Of a stretch of 64,000 bases of DNA, positions 27,848 to 36,186 are shown piece after piece. The translations under genes were made by a program, and so were the position numbers. Each line of letters opens with the position of its first letter. Within the stretch, counting starts at the first letter, position 1. The notes beneath the pieces were generated by a model. The model was not told the origin of the DNA and searched no databases. It saw only the letters and a list, made by a program, of their open reading frames with translations. This stretch comes from Sphingomonas sp. (lineage in GTDB: Bacteria; Pseudomonadota; Alphaproteobacteria; Sphingomonadales; Sphingomonadaceae), in contig NZ_JAIXHL010000008.1 of NCBI RefSeq assembly GCF_030145815.1, forward strand, positions 117,110 to 181,109, given 5' to 3'.

Positions 27848-28263
27848 TACAGCCGCTGCTTCAACGCCAGCATCGCGAGCGCCGCTTCGGCGGCGCCGCC
27901 ACCCTTGTTCAGTTGGGCCGGATCCGCGCGGCGGATCGCCTGTGCCTCATCCTCGGTCGTCAGGATACCGTTGCCGATCGGGATGCCGTCCATGGTCAGC
28001 GCCATGATGCCGCGCGCGCTTTCGTTCGAGACGATCTCGAAATGATAGGTCTCGCCGCGGATCACCACGCCGAGCGCGACATAGCCGTCGTAGCGCTGCG
28101 TCTCTTCGGCCAGCACGATCGCACCGGGCACTTCGAGCGCGCCGGGGACGGTGACCGTCTCATGGCTGTGACCCGCCGCCTCGATCGCGGCGCGGGCACC
28201 GGCGAGGAGCATGTCGTTGAGATGGTCGTAGAAGCGGGCTTCGACGATCAGGATATTGGCCAT
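27847..28263 (-). CDS. ribH: 6,7-dimethyl-8-ribityllumazine synthase
   Basis: 138 aa, short for the family because the N-terminal extension is missing. [33 protein letters not shown] and [13 protein letters not shown] are lumazine synthase signatures, including the catalytic His in the YHFE region. It condenses the butanone phosphate made by RibB with the pyrimidinedione from RibD. It follows ribBA with a one-base overlap. Confidence 0.95.
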   Translation of the reverse strand: MANILIVEARFYDHLNDMLLAGARAAIEAAGHSHETVTVPGALEVPGAIVLAEETQRYDGYVALGVVIRGETYHFEIVSNESARGIMALTMDGIPIGNGILTTEDEAQAIRRADPAQLNKGGGAAEAALAMLALKQRL

Positions 28264-29402
28264 TATGCGCCTTTCAGATCGATTGCGCGCTCACCGACGA
28301 TGCGCAGGCCATAGCCGTCGAGGCCGACCAAAGTGTGATGGGTGTTGGTGAGCAGCACCATTTCCTCGACCCCCAGTTCGTTGAGGATCATCGCGCCGAC
28401 GCCATAGTCGCGCAACTCCTCCATCTCGACTTCGGTGCGTTTCCCCGCCTTGCGCTCGACCGCCATGGTGAAGGCGTCGGCGCGCGGCTTGTTGATCACG
28501 ACCACCACGCCCGCGCCCTCTTCGCCGATGATTTCCATCGAGCGCTGGAGCATCAGGCCGCGGTCGCCCGCCTCGCCGAACACATCGGCGAAGGGCGACA
28601 ATGCGTGCATGCGGACAAGGGTCGGCTTGTCTGGGGTCACGCGGCCCTTGACCAGTGCGAGCTGTTCGGTGCCGGTCGCCTTGTTCCAGAAGGCGATGGT
28701 GCGCCAGTCGCCACCCCAGCGGCTGGTGAAGACCGACTCCGCCCGGCGCTCGACCAGATGGTCGTAGCGGCGGCGATAGGCGATCAGGTCGCGGATCGTG
28801 CCGATCTTGAGATTGTGCAGCTGGGCGAAGGCGACGAGGTCGTCCATCCGCGCCATCGTGCCATCGTCCTTCATGATCTCACAGATCACGCCCGAGGGGC
28901 TGAGACCGGCGAGACGCGAGACGTCGACCGCCGCCTCGGTATGGCCGGCGCGGACCAGCACCCCGCCTTCGCGCGCGACGAGCGGGAAGACATGGCCGGG
29001 CGAGACGATGTCGGCGGCGCTCTTGGTCGAATCGGTCGCGACGGCGATGGTGCGCGCGCGATCGGCGGCGGAAATCCCGGTCGTCACGCCTTCCTTCGCC
29101 TCGATGGAAACGGTGAAGGCGGTGCCCATGCTGGTGCCGTTGCGGCGTGACATCGGCTCCAGGCCGAGCTGGTCGGCGCGCGCCTGGGTGATGGCGAGGC
29201 AGATCAGGCCGCGACCATGTTTGGCCATGAAGTTGACCGCGTCGGGGGTCGCCATCTGGCCGGGGATGACCAGATCGCCCTCATTCTCGCGATCCTCGTC
29301 ATCGACCAGGATGAACATTCGGCCATTGCGCGCCTCGTCGATGATCTCTTCGGGCGTGGAGAGGAATGCGTGGGGCAGGCGGGAAAGTTCAGCGTTGGCC
29401 AC
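28263..29402 (-). CDS. ribBA: 3,4-dihydroxy-2-butanone-4-phosphate synthase with degenerate GTP cyclohydrolase II domain
   Basis: 379 aa from a GTG. The N-terminal half is a complete DHBP synthase: [18 protein letters not shown], then [14 protein letters not shown]. The C-terminal half is shaped like GTP cyclohydrolase II, but the zinc site that should read CxxGDxxxSxRCDC is replaced by [15 protein letters not shown], with none of the three cysteines. The domain therefore should not hydrolyse GTP, and another ribA is needed elsewhere in the genome. Such RibB fusions with an inactive RibA half are known in alphaproteobacteria and elsewhere. It overlaps ribE by 14 bases. Confidence 0.92.
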   Translation of the reverse strand: MANAELSRLPHAFLSTPEEIIDEARNGRMFILVDDEDRENEGDLVIPGQMATPDAVNFMAKHGRGLICLAITQARADQLGLEPMSRRNGTSMGTAFTVSIEAKEGVTTGISAADRARTIAVATDSTKSAADIVSPGHVFPLVAREGGVLVRAGHTEAAVDVSRLAGLSPSGVICEIMKDDGTMARMDDLVAFAQLHNLKIGTIRDLIAYRRRYDHLVERRAESVFTSRWGGDWRTIAFWNKATGTEQLALVKGRVTPDKPTLVRMHALSPFADVFGEAGDRGLMLQRSMEIIGEEGAGVVVVINKPRADAFTMAVERKAGKRTEVEMEELRDYGVGAMILNELGVEEMVLLTNTHHTLVGLDGYGLRIVGERAIDLKGA

Positions 29403-29997
29403 GGACGGCCTCCATACGTTGCAGATAGCGTGCGAGCACGTCGATCTCGAGATTGACTGCCTGACCCGGGGCGAGCGCGCCGAGCGTGGTGACCGCCTGG
29501 GTATGGGGGATCAGGTTGATCGCGAAATGCGCGGTGCCGTCGGGTTGGTCGGTCACTTCGTTCACCGTGAGCGACACGCCGTCGATGGTGATCGATCCCT
29601 TGGCAGCGATGAACGGGGCGAGGCTGGCGGGCACGGCAAAGCCGACGCGCTGCGAGTCGCCCTCGGGGCAGATGCCGAGCACCGTCCCGACGCCGTCGAC
29701 ATGGCCGGTGACGATATGGCCGCCCAGCTCGTCGCCGACCTTGAGCGCGCGTTCGAGGTTGAGGCGCTGACCCGCCTGCCATTGTGCGGCGGTGCGCGAG
29801 ACGGTTTCGTGGCTGACATCGACCGCGAACCAGCCCGGGCCCTTGTCGACCACGGTCAGGCACACGCCCGAGCAGGCGATAGACGCGCCCATGTCGACCG
29901 TCGTCATGTCATAGGCGGTGGTGATGCGCGCGCGCAGGTCGCCGCGATTCTCGATCGCTTCGATCGCGCCGACATCGGTGATGATTCCGGTGAACAT
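29389..29997 (-). CDS. ribE: Riboflavin synthase
   Basis: 202 aa. MFTGIITDVGAIEAIENRGD at the start and the internally repeated beta-barrels (SIACSGVCLTV in the first, SITIDGVSLTVNEV in the second) are diagnostic. It dismutates two lumazines into riboflavin and the pyrimidinedione. It starts three bases before the ribD stop region and precedes ribBA. Confidence 0.96.
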   Translation of the reverse strand: MFTGIITDVGAIEAIENRGDLRARITTAYDMTTVDMGASIACSGVCLTVVDKGPGWFAVDVSHETVSRTAAQWQAGQRLNLERALKVGDELGGHIVTGHVDGVGTVLGICPEGDSQRVGFAVPASLAPFIAAKGSITIDGVSLTVNEVTDQPDGTAHFAINLIPHTQAVTTLGALAPGQAVNLEIDVLARYLQRMEAVRGQR

Positions 29998-30000
29998 ATC

Positions 30001-30963
30001 CTATCCTCTGGCGCGCTCGTAGACCTCGAGCCGGTCGCTGCCAAGCATTCGCGCATCGTGCAGGTTCCAGCGGCCATGCGCGGGATCGAGGGTGGCGAGG
30101 CCAAGCTCGGCAAGGCCGGGCTTGCCGCCGAGCAGGATCGGCGCGCGGTACAGCAGCAGGCGGTCGACGAGATCGGCGCGGAGGAAGGCGGCGGCGGTCT
30201 GTGCACCGCCCTCGACCAGCAGATGATCGACGCCGTCGAGATCGGCGATGGCTTCGGGTGTCGCGATGCGGGCCCAGCCGGGTGCGTCACTTGCAGAGAG
30301 GAGGACGCGGTGCGGGCTGCGATCTTCCAGTCCCGCGAGCCGTACGTCGAGCTTCGGTGTGTCGATGTCGAAGGTGCCGCGGCCGACCAGAATCGCCTCA
30401 TGCCTGGCGCGTTCGAGATGGGCGTGGGCGCGGACGCGGGAGCCGGTGATCCAGCGGCTCTCTCCATTTGCAAGGGCGATGCAGCCGTCGAGCGAAGTGG
30501 CGAGCTTGAGCGTCACCGCCGGGCGGCCGTGCGCGCGCCGGGTGAGGAAGCCGGCCATGCTGCGCGCGGCTTCATCGGCGCGGATGCCCATCGTCACGGC
30601 GATTCCGGCCGCTTCGAGTCGGGCGATGCCGCGTCCGTCAGTGCGCGGATCAGGATCACGCAGGGCAATGACGACCTGCGCCACGCCGGCGGCGATCAGC
30701 GAGTCGGCACAGGCGGGACCACGCGCCGATTCATGCGCGCACGGCTCCAGCGTGACATAGGCGGTGGCGCCGCGTGCGGCTTCGCCCGCCTGCGCCAGTG
30801 CCATCGCCTCGGCATGAGGGCGGCCGCCGGGTTGGGTCCAGCCACGCCCGACGACGCGATCCGCGCTGACGATCACGCAGCCGACATTGGGATTGGGCGC
30901 GGTACGACCGCGCGCACGCTCGCCCAGCGCGAGCGCGGCCCCCATCCACGCGGCGTGGTTCAA
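30001..30963 (-). CDS. ribD: Bifunctional diaminohydroxyphosphoribosylaminopyrimidine deaminase / reductase
   Basis: 320 aa reading from a TTG that overlaps the upstream stop (TTGA); the ATG at 30945 (WMGAALALG) is the other candidate. The deaminase zinc site is seen as PHAEAMAL and LEPCAHESARGPAC. The reductase half begins near RPAVTLKLATSLDGCIAL and contains DHLLVEGGAQTAAAFL. First gene of ribD-ribE-ribBA-ribH. I looked for an FMN riboswitch ahead of it and saw none; the preceding small gene overlaps directly. Confidence 0.94.
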   Translation of the reverse strand: MNHAAWMGAALALGERARGRTAPNPNVGCVIVSADRVVGRGWTQPGGRPHAEAMALAQAGEAARGATAYVTLEPCAHESARGPACADSLIAAGVAQVVIALRDPDPRTDGRGIARLEAAGIAVTMGIRADEAARSMAGFLTRRAHGRPAVTLKLATSLDGCIALANGESRWITGSRVRAHAHLERARHEAILVGRGTFDIDTPKLDVRLAGLEDRSPHRVLLSASDAPGWARIATPEAIADLDGVDHLLVEGGAQTAAAFLRADLVDRLLLYRAPILLGGKPGLAELGLATLDPAHGRWNLHDARMLGSDRLEVYERARG

Positions 30964-31316
30964 ATCCCGTATTCTTTCAGCTTGTCGTCGATCTTCTTGT
31001 ATTCCAGCCGCTTCTTTTCGGCCTTCGCCTTTTCCTCGGCGAGTTTCTTCTGGCGGATCGGCTCGTCGATCTCTTGCTGCGCGATGATCTCTTCAACCGT
31101 CCGATCGGCGCGCCAGTTCTGGAAATAGACGATCTCGCGCTTGTAGGGCTTCTCGAAATAGCTGTCCTTGTAGAAGCCGAACAGGACGAGCCCGGTGGTG
31201 ACCGCTGCCGCAACCAGGAACCAGACCTGATAGCGGTGGCGGATGCGCAGGGCGTTGCGCAGATCCGCCAGCGCGCCGACCGTGGATACGGGGCGATCGG
31301 GTTTGAAGAACCTCAT
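30960..31316 (-). CDS. Hypothetical single-span membrane protein
   Basis: 118 aa from the ATG at 31316. A single hydrophobic segment (YQVWFLVAAAVTTGLVLFGF, about residues 30-50) is followed by a highly charged C-terminal helix rich in Lys/Glu (KLAEEKAKAEKKRLEYKKID). The topology suggests an inner-membrane anchor with a coiled-coil tail; orientation is not certain. Function unknown. It overlaps ribD and is probably the promoter-proximal gene of that transcript. Confidence 0.75.
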   Translation of the reverse strand: MRFFKPDRPVSTVGALADLRNALRIRHRYQVWFLVAAAVTTGLVLFGFYKDSYFEKPYKREIVYFQNWRADRTVEEIIAQQEIDEPIRQKKLAEEKAKAEKKRLEYKKIDDKLKEYGI

Positions 31317-31359
31317 GGCCGCCAAGATAGGGAATGCGGAGGCATGAGGCCAGACCCCG

Positions 31360-32031
31360 TCAATCCACCAATTTGAAACTCAGCGTCATCGTCATCCAGT
31401 CTTCATAGGGGACGCCGTCGCGGGTCGCGGGCTTGAACCGCCATTTGGACAAGGCATGGCGGCGGGTGGCTTCGGACAGGCCCTTGCTGGGGCTGCGCAG
31501 GATCTCGATCGCCTTGACCCGACCGTCGACCCCGACCAGCACGCGGGCGGTGAGGCGACCCTCGGTCTGATTGCGGATTTCGGAACTGGGATAGGGCGGC
31601 TGGAGCGAGTCGGCATAGCGCGGATCGACCGTCGCCCCGACGAAGACCGGCGGCTTGGGCGGATCGACCACGGTGCCGGTCGACGGTGGCCCGGGGTCGG
31701 CGGGCGGGTCCATCGGGACCGGGTCAAAGCCCGTTGTCGATCGAATCGGATTGCCGGCCCCGGGAATCGGCACGACCGGATCGGGCTGGTTGGGCAGCGG
31801 CTGGGTCGTCGGGACGGCTTCGCGCTTGTCGCGGACCTGCTCGATCGGCTTGGGGTCGGGCTTGGGCGGATCGAGCTTGATGGGAATGACCTGGATCGGG
31901 GGATCCTTGAGGATCGGCACCAGCGTCGGACCGACCAGCGTCGCGCCGAAGCCGATAGCGGCGAGAATGAGCAATGAGGCCCCGGCGCTCGCCGGGCGTG
32001 AAGCGGAAGGCTGATAGCGGGTGGTGTGCAT
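31360..32031 (-). CDS. TonB-family energy transducer
   Basis: 223 aa from the ATG at 32031, which has GGAGAG nine bases upstream. The protein has one N-terminal membrane segment (ASLLILAAIGFGATLVGPTL), a long proline-rich spacer with repeated DPP/KP units, and a C-terminal TonB domain (GRLTARVLVGVDGRVKAIEI and a KWRFKPATRDG loop). It should couple proton-motive force to outer-membrane TonB-dependent receptors, which are abundant in sphingomonads. No exbB/exbD are adjacent, so it may be an accessory paralogue. Confidence 0.87.
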   Translation of the reverse strand: MHTTRYQPSASRPASAGASLLILAAIGFGATLVGPTLVPILKDPPIQVIPIKLDPPKPDPKPIEQVRDKREAVPTTQPLPNQPDPVVPIPGAGNPIRSTTGFDPVPMDPPADPGPPSTGTVVDPPKPPVFVGATVDPRYADSLQPPYPSSEIRNQTEGRLTARVLVGVDGRVKAIEILRSPSKGLSEATRRHALSKWRFKPATRDGVPYEDWMTMTLSFKLVD

Positions 32032-32159
32032 GACAGGCTCTCCATCATTCCGGTCTGGGCCGGTGGAAGGATGATATACCATTACATGCGACTTGCAAAT
32101 TCCTTTTCGTTCAGGCGACTAGGCTCCGCGGCGCAGGGAAATGGCGCGAGCGGACCCGT

Positions 32160-33494
32160 TCAGCCGCGCAAGCGCTCGATGGCGCGATCACGCCCGATGA
32201 GGGGGAGCAACGCGCCCATGTCGGGGCCCGAGTCGCGCCCGGTGAGCGCGCGGCGCAGCGGGTGAAACAGCGCGCGGCCCTTGCGCCCGGTCGCCTCCTT
32301 GAGCGCACCGGTCAGCGCGTGCCACGGGTCGGCGCGCCAGTCGAGCGTTGCGGCGAGATCGGCGGCGGTGTCGAGAAAGGCGCGATCCCCCGGATCGGCC
32401 GGGGCATCGACCGGCCCGGCAACGACCTGCCACCAGTCGGCGGCACCGCCGACGGTCTCGAGGTTCGGCCGGATCGCGTCCCAGGCAGCTGCGTCCATGT
32501 CCGCCGGCAGTCGGTCGGCGACCGCCGCGAACGGCAGCTGATGGACAATGCGGGCGTTGAGCTGGGCCAGCTCGGCTTCGTCGAAACGGGCGGGCGCACG
32601 ACCGAAGCGGGCGAAGTCGAATGCGGCGATCAGCGGCGCAGGGTCTGGCTGCGGCTCGACCGGATCGCTGGTGCCGAGCCGTGCGAGCAGGGCGATGATC
32701 GTCTGCGGCTCCAGCCCCGTGTCGCGGAAATGGTCGCAGCCGAGCGAGCCGAGGCGCTTCGACAATTTGCCCTCGCTCCCGGTCAGCAGCGCTTCGTGCG
32801 CGAAGGCCGGCGGGGTCGCGCCGAGCGCGGCGAACATCTGCACCTGCGCCGCCGTGTTGGACACATGGTCCTCACCGCGCACGACATGGGTGATATCCAT
32901 GTCGATATCGTCGATCACCGAGGGAAGAAGGTAGAGCCACGAGCCATCGGCGCGGCGGATCACGGGATCGCTCATCGTCGCGGGATCGAAGCGCTGGGGT
33001 CCGCGGATCAGATCGGTCCATTCGATCGGTGCGGCGCTGTCGAGCTTGAAGCGCCAGTGCGGGCGGGTGCCGGCGGCTTCGAGGCCGGCGCGGTCGGCGT
33101 CGGTCAGCGCCAGCGCCGTGCGATCGTAGATCGGGGGCAGCCCGCGACCGAGCTGGATCTTGCGCTTCAGCTCGAGTTCCTGCTGGCTTTCATAGGCAGG
33201 GTAAATTCGGCCCGCCGCGACCAGCTCAGCAAAGCGGCGCTCATACAGGTCGAAGCGCTGCGACTGGCGTGCCTCGCCATCGGGGACGAGGCCGAGCCAG
33301 GCAAGGTCGGTGCGGATCGCATCGACGAACGCTTCTTGCGACCGTTCGGGATCGGTGTCGTCGATGCGCAGCAGGAAGCGGCCGCCCTGTTTGCGCGCCC
33401 ACATCCAGTTGTGGAGCGCGGTGCGGATATTGCCGACATGCAGGCGGCCGGTGGGGCTGGGCGCAAAGCGGGTGACGACGGGTGAACTGGTCAT
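32160..33494 (-). CDS. gltX: Glutamate-tRNA ligase
   Basis: 444 aa. The class I HIGH motif is in FAPSPTGRLHVGN and the KMSKS loop is KLSKRLGSLG. THVVRGEDHVSNTAAQVQMF and GRFLLRIDDTDPERS are typical GluRS sequences. Many alphaproteobacteria carry two gltX copies, one charging tRNA-Gln for later amidation; which one this is cannot be told from sequence reading. It is the last chromosomal protein gene before tRNA-Val. Confidence 0.94.
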   Translation of the reverse strand: MTSSPVVTRFAPSPTGRLHVGNIRTALHNWMWARKQGGRFLLRIDDTDPERSQEAFVDAIRTDLAWLGLVPDGEARQSQRFDLYERRFAELVAAGRIYPAYESQQELELKRKIQLGRGLPPIYDRTALALTDADRAGLEAAGTRPHWRFKLDSAAPIEWTDLIRGPQRFDPATMSDPVIRRADGSWLYLLPSVIDDIDMDITHVVRGEDHVSNTAAQVQMFAALGATPPAFAHEALLTGSEGKLSKRLGSLGCDHFRDTGLEPQTIIALLARLGTSDPVEPQPDPAPLIAAFDFARFGRAPARFDEAELAQLNARIVHQLPFAAVADRLPADMDAAAWDAIRPNLETVGGAADWWQVVAGPVDAPADPGDRAFLDTAADLAATLDWRADPWHALTGALKEATGRKGRALFHPLRRALTGRDSGPDMGALLPLIGRDRAIERLRG

Positions 33495-33581
33495 GCGCGC
33501 CCGCTAGCCCATTTGGTGGTGCGATGGAAACCACCGCGCGTCTTTACGCGCGCGCCGCTTGCGCCTATCGGAGCGCGGTCC

Positions 33582-33657
33582 GGGCGCTTAGCTCAGTTGG
33601 TAGAGCATCTCGTTTACACCGAGAGGGTCGGCGGTTCGAGCCCGTCAGCGCCCACCA
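33582..33657 (+). tRNA. tRNA-Val, anticodon UAC
   Basis: A complete cloverleaf can be folded by eye: acceptor GGGCGCT/AGCGCCC, D arm GCTC...GAGC, anticodon stem TCTCG/CGAGA around loop TTTACAC, T arm GGCGG-TTCGAGC-CCGTC with one G-U pair, discriminator A and encoded CCA. The anticodon TAC reads valine codons. A phage-type integrase gene lies 25 bases downstream and points toward it, so its 3' end is the likely integration site of the following island. Confidence 0.96.
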
Positions 33658-33682
33658 TGAAAATACCGTAAAATCAACGCCT

Positions 33683-34882
33683 TCACCCCTTTTTGGGGGT
33701 GATGATCTTGTTGCGGTCCGCGGTGATGGTCAGCAAATGGCCAGCACGCCAACGCTCCGCCTCCTTTTCGACCTGCTGCCAGAGCTTAGTCAGTGCCCGA
33801 ATCGCAGCTCGCATCTTGGTTGGTTCGATGTGGGCATAGTCTTCCGTGATCTCCTCCAGCGTATCGTCTTCGTCCTTGTGGCCGAGCAGCGCGCTGATCT
33901 GTTCACCGGGCACGCCGCTGCTGCGGAGATGCGTCGCGACTGTATGGCGGATCGTCTTCGGAACGGCGCGTGGAGGAAGGTTTAGCTTCTCGCGCATCGT
34001 CCCCCACCAGATCTTGCGAGATTTGACGATCGGGCCTGACGGCCAGGCTCCCATCAGGTCACGTAGCGGCGCGATCAGGGGCACCACCGGGTTCCGCTTG
34101 TTCGTGAGCGGCCAGTGGGGCGGATGCATGTCGGCGATTGAGTGGTGCCATTGCACGGCAGGATCGAAGGCAAGTCCGGCGTCCGGTCGCACGGCGGTGC
34201 CGATCATCAGCCACACCCAAGCCTGCGCATCGGGTTCCTGATCGGCGTAGGCAACGATGGCGCCCAACTGGGCGATCGTCAGTCGCAGCTTGCGCGGCTT
34301 GGACCGGAGGTTCTTGGCGACGGACGGTATCTTTGGGACTTCATCGATCCGCTTTTCGCCTTTCGCGTGGTTGAGCGCGGCGCGCAGGTCCTCGATGTTC
34401 CGCTGGACGGCCTCACCCGTCACGCCGGAATGCTGATGGCGATAGACCTTTCCGCCCCATTCGACCTCCCAGGAATGGGGTTGCATGCGCCAGCGACGGA
34501 AGCGTGCGACGACGTTGTTCGTAAGTTCGTCGATGCGAACGCTGGTGGTCAATTCGTCCTGCATGAAGAAGCCGATCCATGCTCTGAAAGACGATTTGAT
34601 CGTATCGATGCGATGGACGTCCGGTCCACGCTCACGGAGATAGAGGAACAGATGCGGGAGCAATTCCGCCTGTGTGGTTGGCTGCCGTGTCTTCGACCTG
34701 TGCCACGCCTCATGGCTACGCAGCACTTCACTGGCGTCTTTTACAGACCTGCACTTAGTGCTGCGATAGATAATGGTCCGCCCGCTGGCAGTGGCGATTT
34801 GCCAGATTTCGGGCGATTTTCCATCGCGGCGTTTGTCGAGCCAGAAGTCTCCGACGATGAGTGGGCTGGTTTCTCGTGACAC
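33683..34882 (-). CDS. Tyrosine recombinase/integrase of the tRNA-Val island
   Basis: 399 aa from a GTG. The catalytic domain shows the first Arg in GTAVRPD, the second box TIRHTVATHLRSSGVPGEQI with the second Arg and His, GHK in LLGHKDED, and the nucleophile Tyr in EDYAHI. The first His of the usual HxxRH box is Lys here (KTIRH), a substitution that does not by itself imply inactivity. The gene ends 25 bases beyond the tRNA and faces it, as in tRNA-targeting islands. A CACCCC-TTTTT-GGGGGTG stem-loop (33684-33701) lies within the last codons and may stop transcription coming from the tRNA. Confidence 0.92.
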   Translation of the reverse strand: MSRETSPLIVGDFWLDKRRDGKSPEIWQIATASGRTIIYRSTKCRSVKDASEVLRSHEAWHRSKTRQPTTQAELLPHLFLYLRERGPDVHRIDTIKSSFRAWIGFFMQDELTTSVRIDELTNNVVARFRRWRMQPHSWEVEWGGKVYRHQHSGVTGEAVQRNIEDLRAALNHAKGEKRIDEVPKIPSVAKNLRSKPRKLRLTIAQLGAIVAYADQEPDAQAWVWLMIGTAVRPDAGLAFDPAVQWHHSIADMHPPHWPLTNKRNPVVPLIAPLRDLMGAWPSGPIVKSRKIWWGTMREKLNLPPRAVPKTIRHTVATHLRSSGVPGEQISALLGHKDEDDTLEEITEDYAHIEPTKMRAAIRALTKLWQQVEKEAERWRAGHLLTITADRNKIITPKKG

Positions 34883-35034
34883 TCGGATCTCATTTCATTC
34901 AATTTTTCTTGGTAGATCGCATCTCCGATTGGACTCCGGAGAACCGCCGCTATCTCTTCCGGCGTTATTCTCAGGCTCGTCTGGTTGCGCAGAGCGCGCT
35001 CGAGCTTGGCTACGAATGACGTGATGGCAGTCAT
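34741..35034 (-). CDS. Small hypothetical protein overlapping the integrase start
   Basis: 97 aa as an open frame; its last 47 codons overlap the integrase gene in another frame. The first half (MTAITSFVAKLERALRNQTS, then RITPEEIAAVLRSPIGDAIY) looks like genuine protein, while the tail reads like shadow sequence. Position before the integrase is where excisionase or small regulator genes often lie, but no helix-turn-helix is clear. Low confidence in the exact end. Confidence 0.4.
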   Translation of the reverse strand: MTAITSFVAKLERALRNQTSLRITPEEIAAVLRSPIGDAIYQEKLNEMRSECHEKPAHSSSETSGSTNAAMENRPKSGKSPLPAGGPLSIAALSAGL

Positions 35035-35139
35035 GTGGAACCTCGGGCTGCCTTGGGAGACTGACCAGCGAGGTCAGCGGCGTGGCGGATTTTCGATTGC
35101 GACCGTGCGTGCGTTGCTGGCCGGCTCAGCCGCGACCGA

Positions 35140-36114
35140 TCATTCGCTGGCCCCGGAATTTTCATCGCTCGCTTTCGGCGGGGCGCTCGTCAGGCCGAGA
35201 TGCTGCCGCAACTCGACGGTGAGCGCTGCGAGCACCCTGGTGCGATCACGTTGACGCACGTCGTCACCGAGCGCCGAGAGGCGGAGGGTGGCGCCACCTT
35301 TTTCATCCTTCTTCCACGTAACGGCCCGCTGGTTCTCACCCAGCGCCCAGCTTTGCGGACGCGTCTGCTCAACCTCCGCCGGCGACAGCAGCAGGCGTTC
35401 AACGAGGCGAGGTCCGGCGAGCTTGACGCCCGCACTGGCCAGGTTCGCGGCGATCGTCACGACGTTGCGGCGGCGGTCGGTGTCCCGCAACGCGGGCACG
35501 ACCTGCTCGGCAAAATGGACCGAGGCGCGCTCGAAGTCGGTGTGCGCCGCTTGGATGACGGGTGGAATGTCGAGCAGCGAAAGCGTCCGGCTGATGACGC
35601 CCGGATCGATCCCGCGCGCGGCGGCAAACGCCTGCTGCTCACCGTTGTGCGTATTGTCGATCGCCCATTTCCAGCTGCGCGCGAGTTGCAGCGGCGTGTA
35701 AGCCGAGCGACCGACGTTCTCGGCCGAGCTTTCGCGCCATGCGGTTTCGTCGTCGAGATCGACGACACACACCTTGAACAGCGTGTCGGGGGCACCATTC
35801 TCGCGAAGGTGCCTGACGGCGTGCCAGCGCCGCGTCCCGGCGACGATTTCATAGCGGTCTGGCTCAACACGGCGCACGATCGCCGGGGCCACCTGGCCAT
35901 CGACGCGGATGCTTTCGATCAGGGCGCGGTTACGCGCAGGGTCGAAAGGGCTTTCGGCGCGGCCATTGCCCTTGAACGCGCGGCACAGAACCGGATTGAT
36001 GAGCAGGATATTGCCGGGGGTCTCATCCGCTACGGTGGTGCTTGCGGTCTCCGGCGCCATGCTGATGGCTACCGGAAATTCAGGCCGGTCGAGATTGAGT
36101 TCGGTGACGGTCAT
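35140..36114 (-). CDS. ParB/Spo0J-like N-terminal domain protein
   Basis: 324 aa. After a loose N-terminus the ParB CTPase/nuclease-like fold is seen as FDPARNRALIESIRVDGQVA, then DRYEIVAGTRRWHAVRHL (the GERRxRA-type box) and ENVGRSAYTPLQLARSWKWA. A helix-turn-helix-like part follows (FAAARGIDPGVISRTLSLL). In mobile elements such proteins act in partition, in copy control or as transcription regulators. No parA partner is adjacent. A Shine-Dalgarno-like GGGGAA lies upstream of the ATG. Confidence 0.85.
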   Translation of the reverse strand: MTVTELNLDRPEFPVAISMAPETASTTVADETPGNILLINPVLCRAFKGNGRAESPFDPARNRALIESIRVDGQVAPAIVRRVEPDRYEIVAGTRRWHAVRHLRENGAPDTLFKVCVVDLDDETAWRESSAENVGRSAYTPLQLARSWKWAIDNTHNGEQQAFAAARGIDPGVISRTLSLLDIPPVIQAAHTDFERASVHFAEQVVPALRDTDRRRNVVTIAANLASAGVKLAGPRLVERLLLSPAEVEQTRPQSWALGENQRAVTWKKDEKGGATLRLSALGDDVRQRDRTRVLAALTVELRQHLGLTSAPPKASDENSGASE

Positions 36115-36186
36115 GTCGGTTCCCCGCCGCGCGGGATGCGCGGCAGGTCACCTCATGAAGAGATCAAACCAGACATAATGAACCGT

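Noticed and set aside
28798..31128. Long plus-strand open frame across the riboflavin genes
   Set aside because: Antisense to ribBA, ribE and ribD, all of which have clear motifs; low-complexity composition.
30964..31400. FMN riboswitch before ribD
   Set aside because: The region before ribD is filled by a small coding gene, and no RFN-element boxes were seen.
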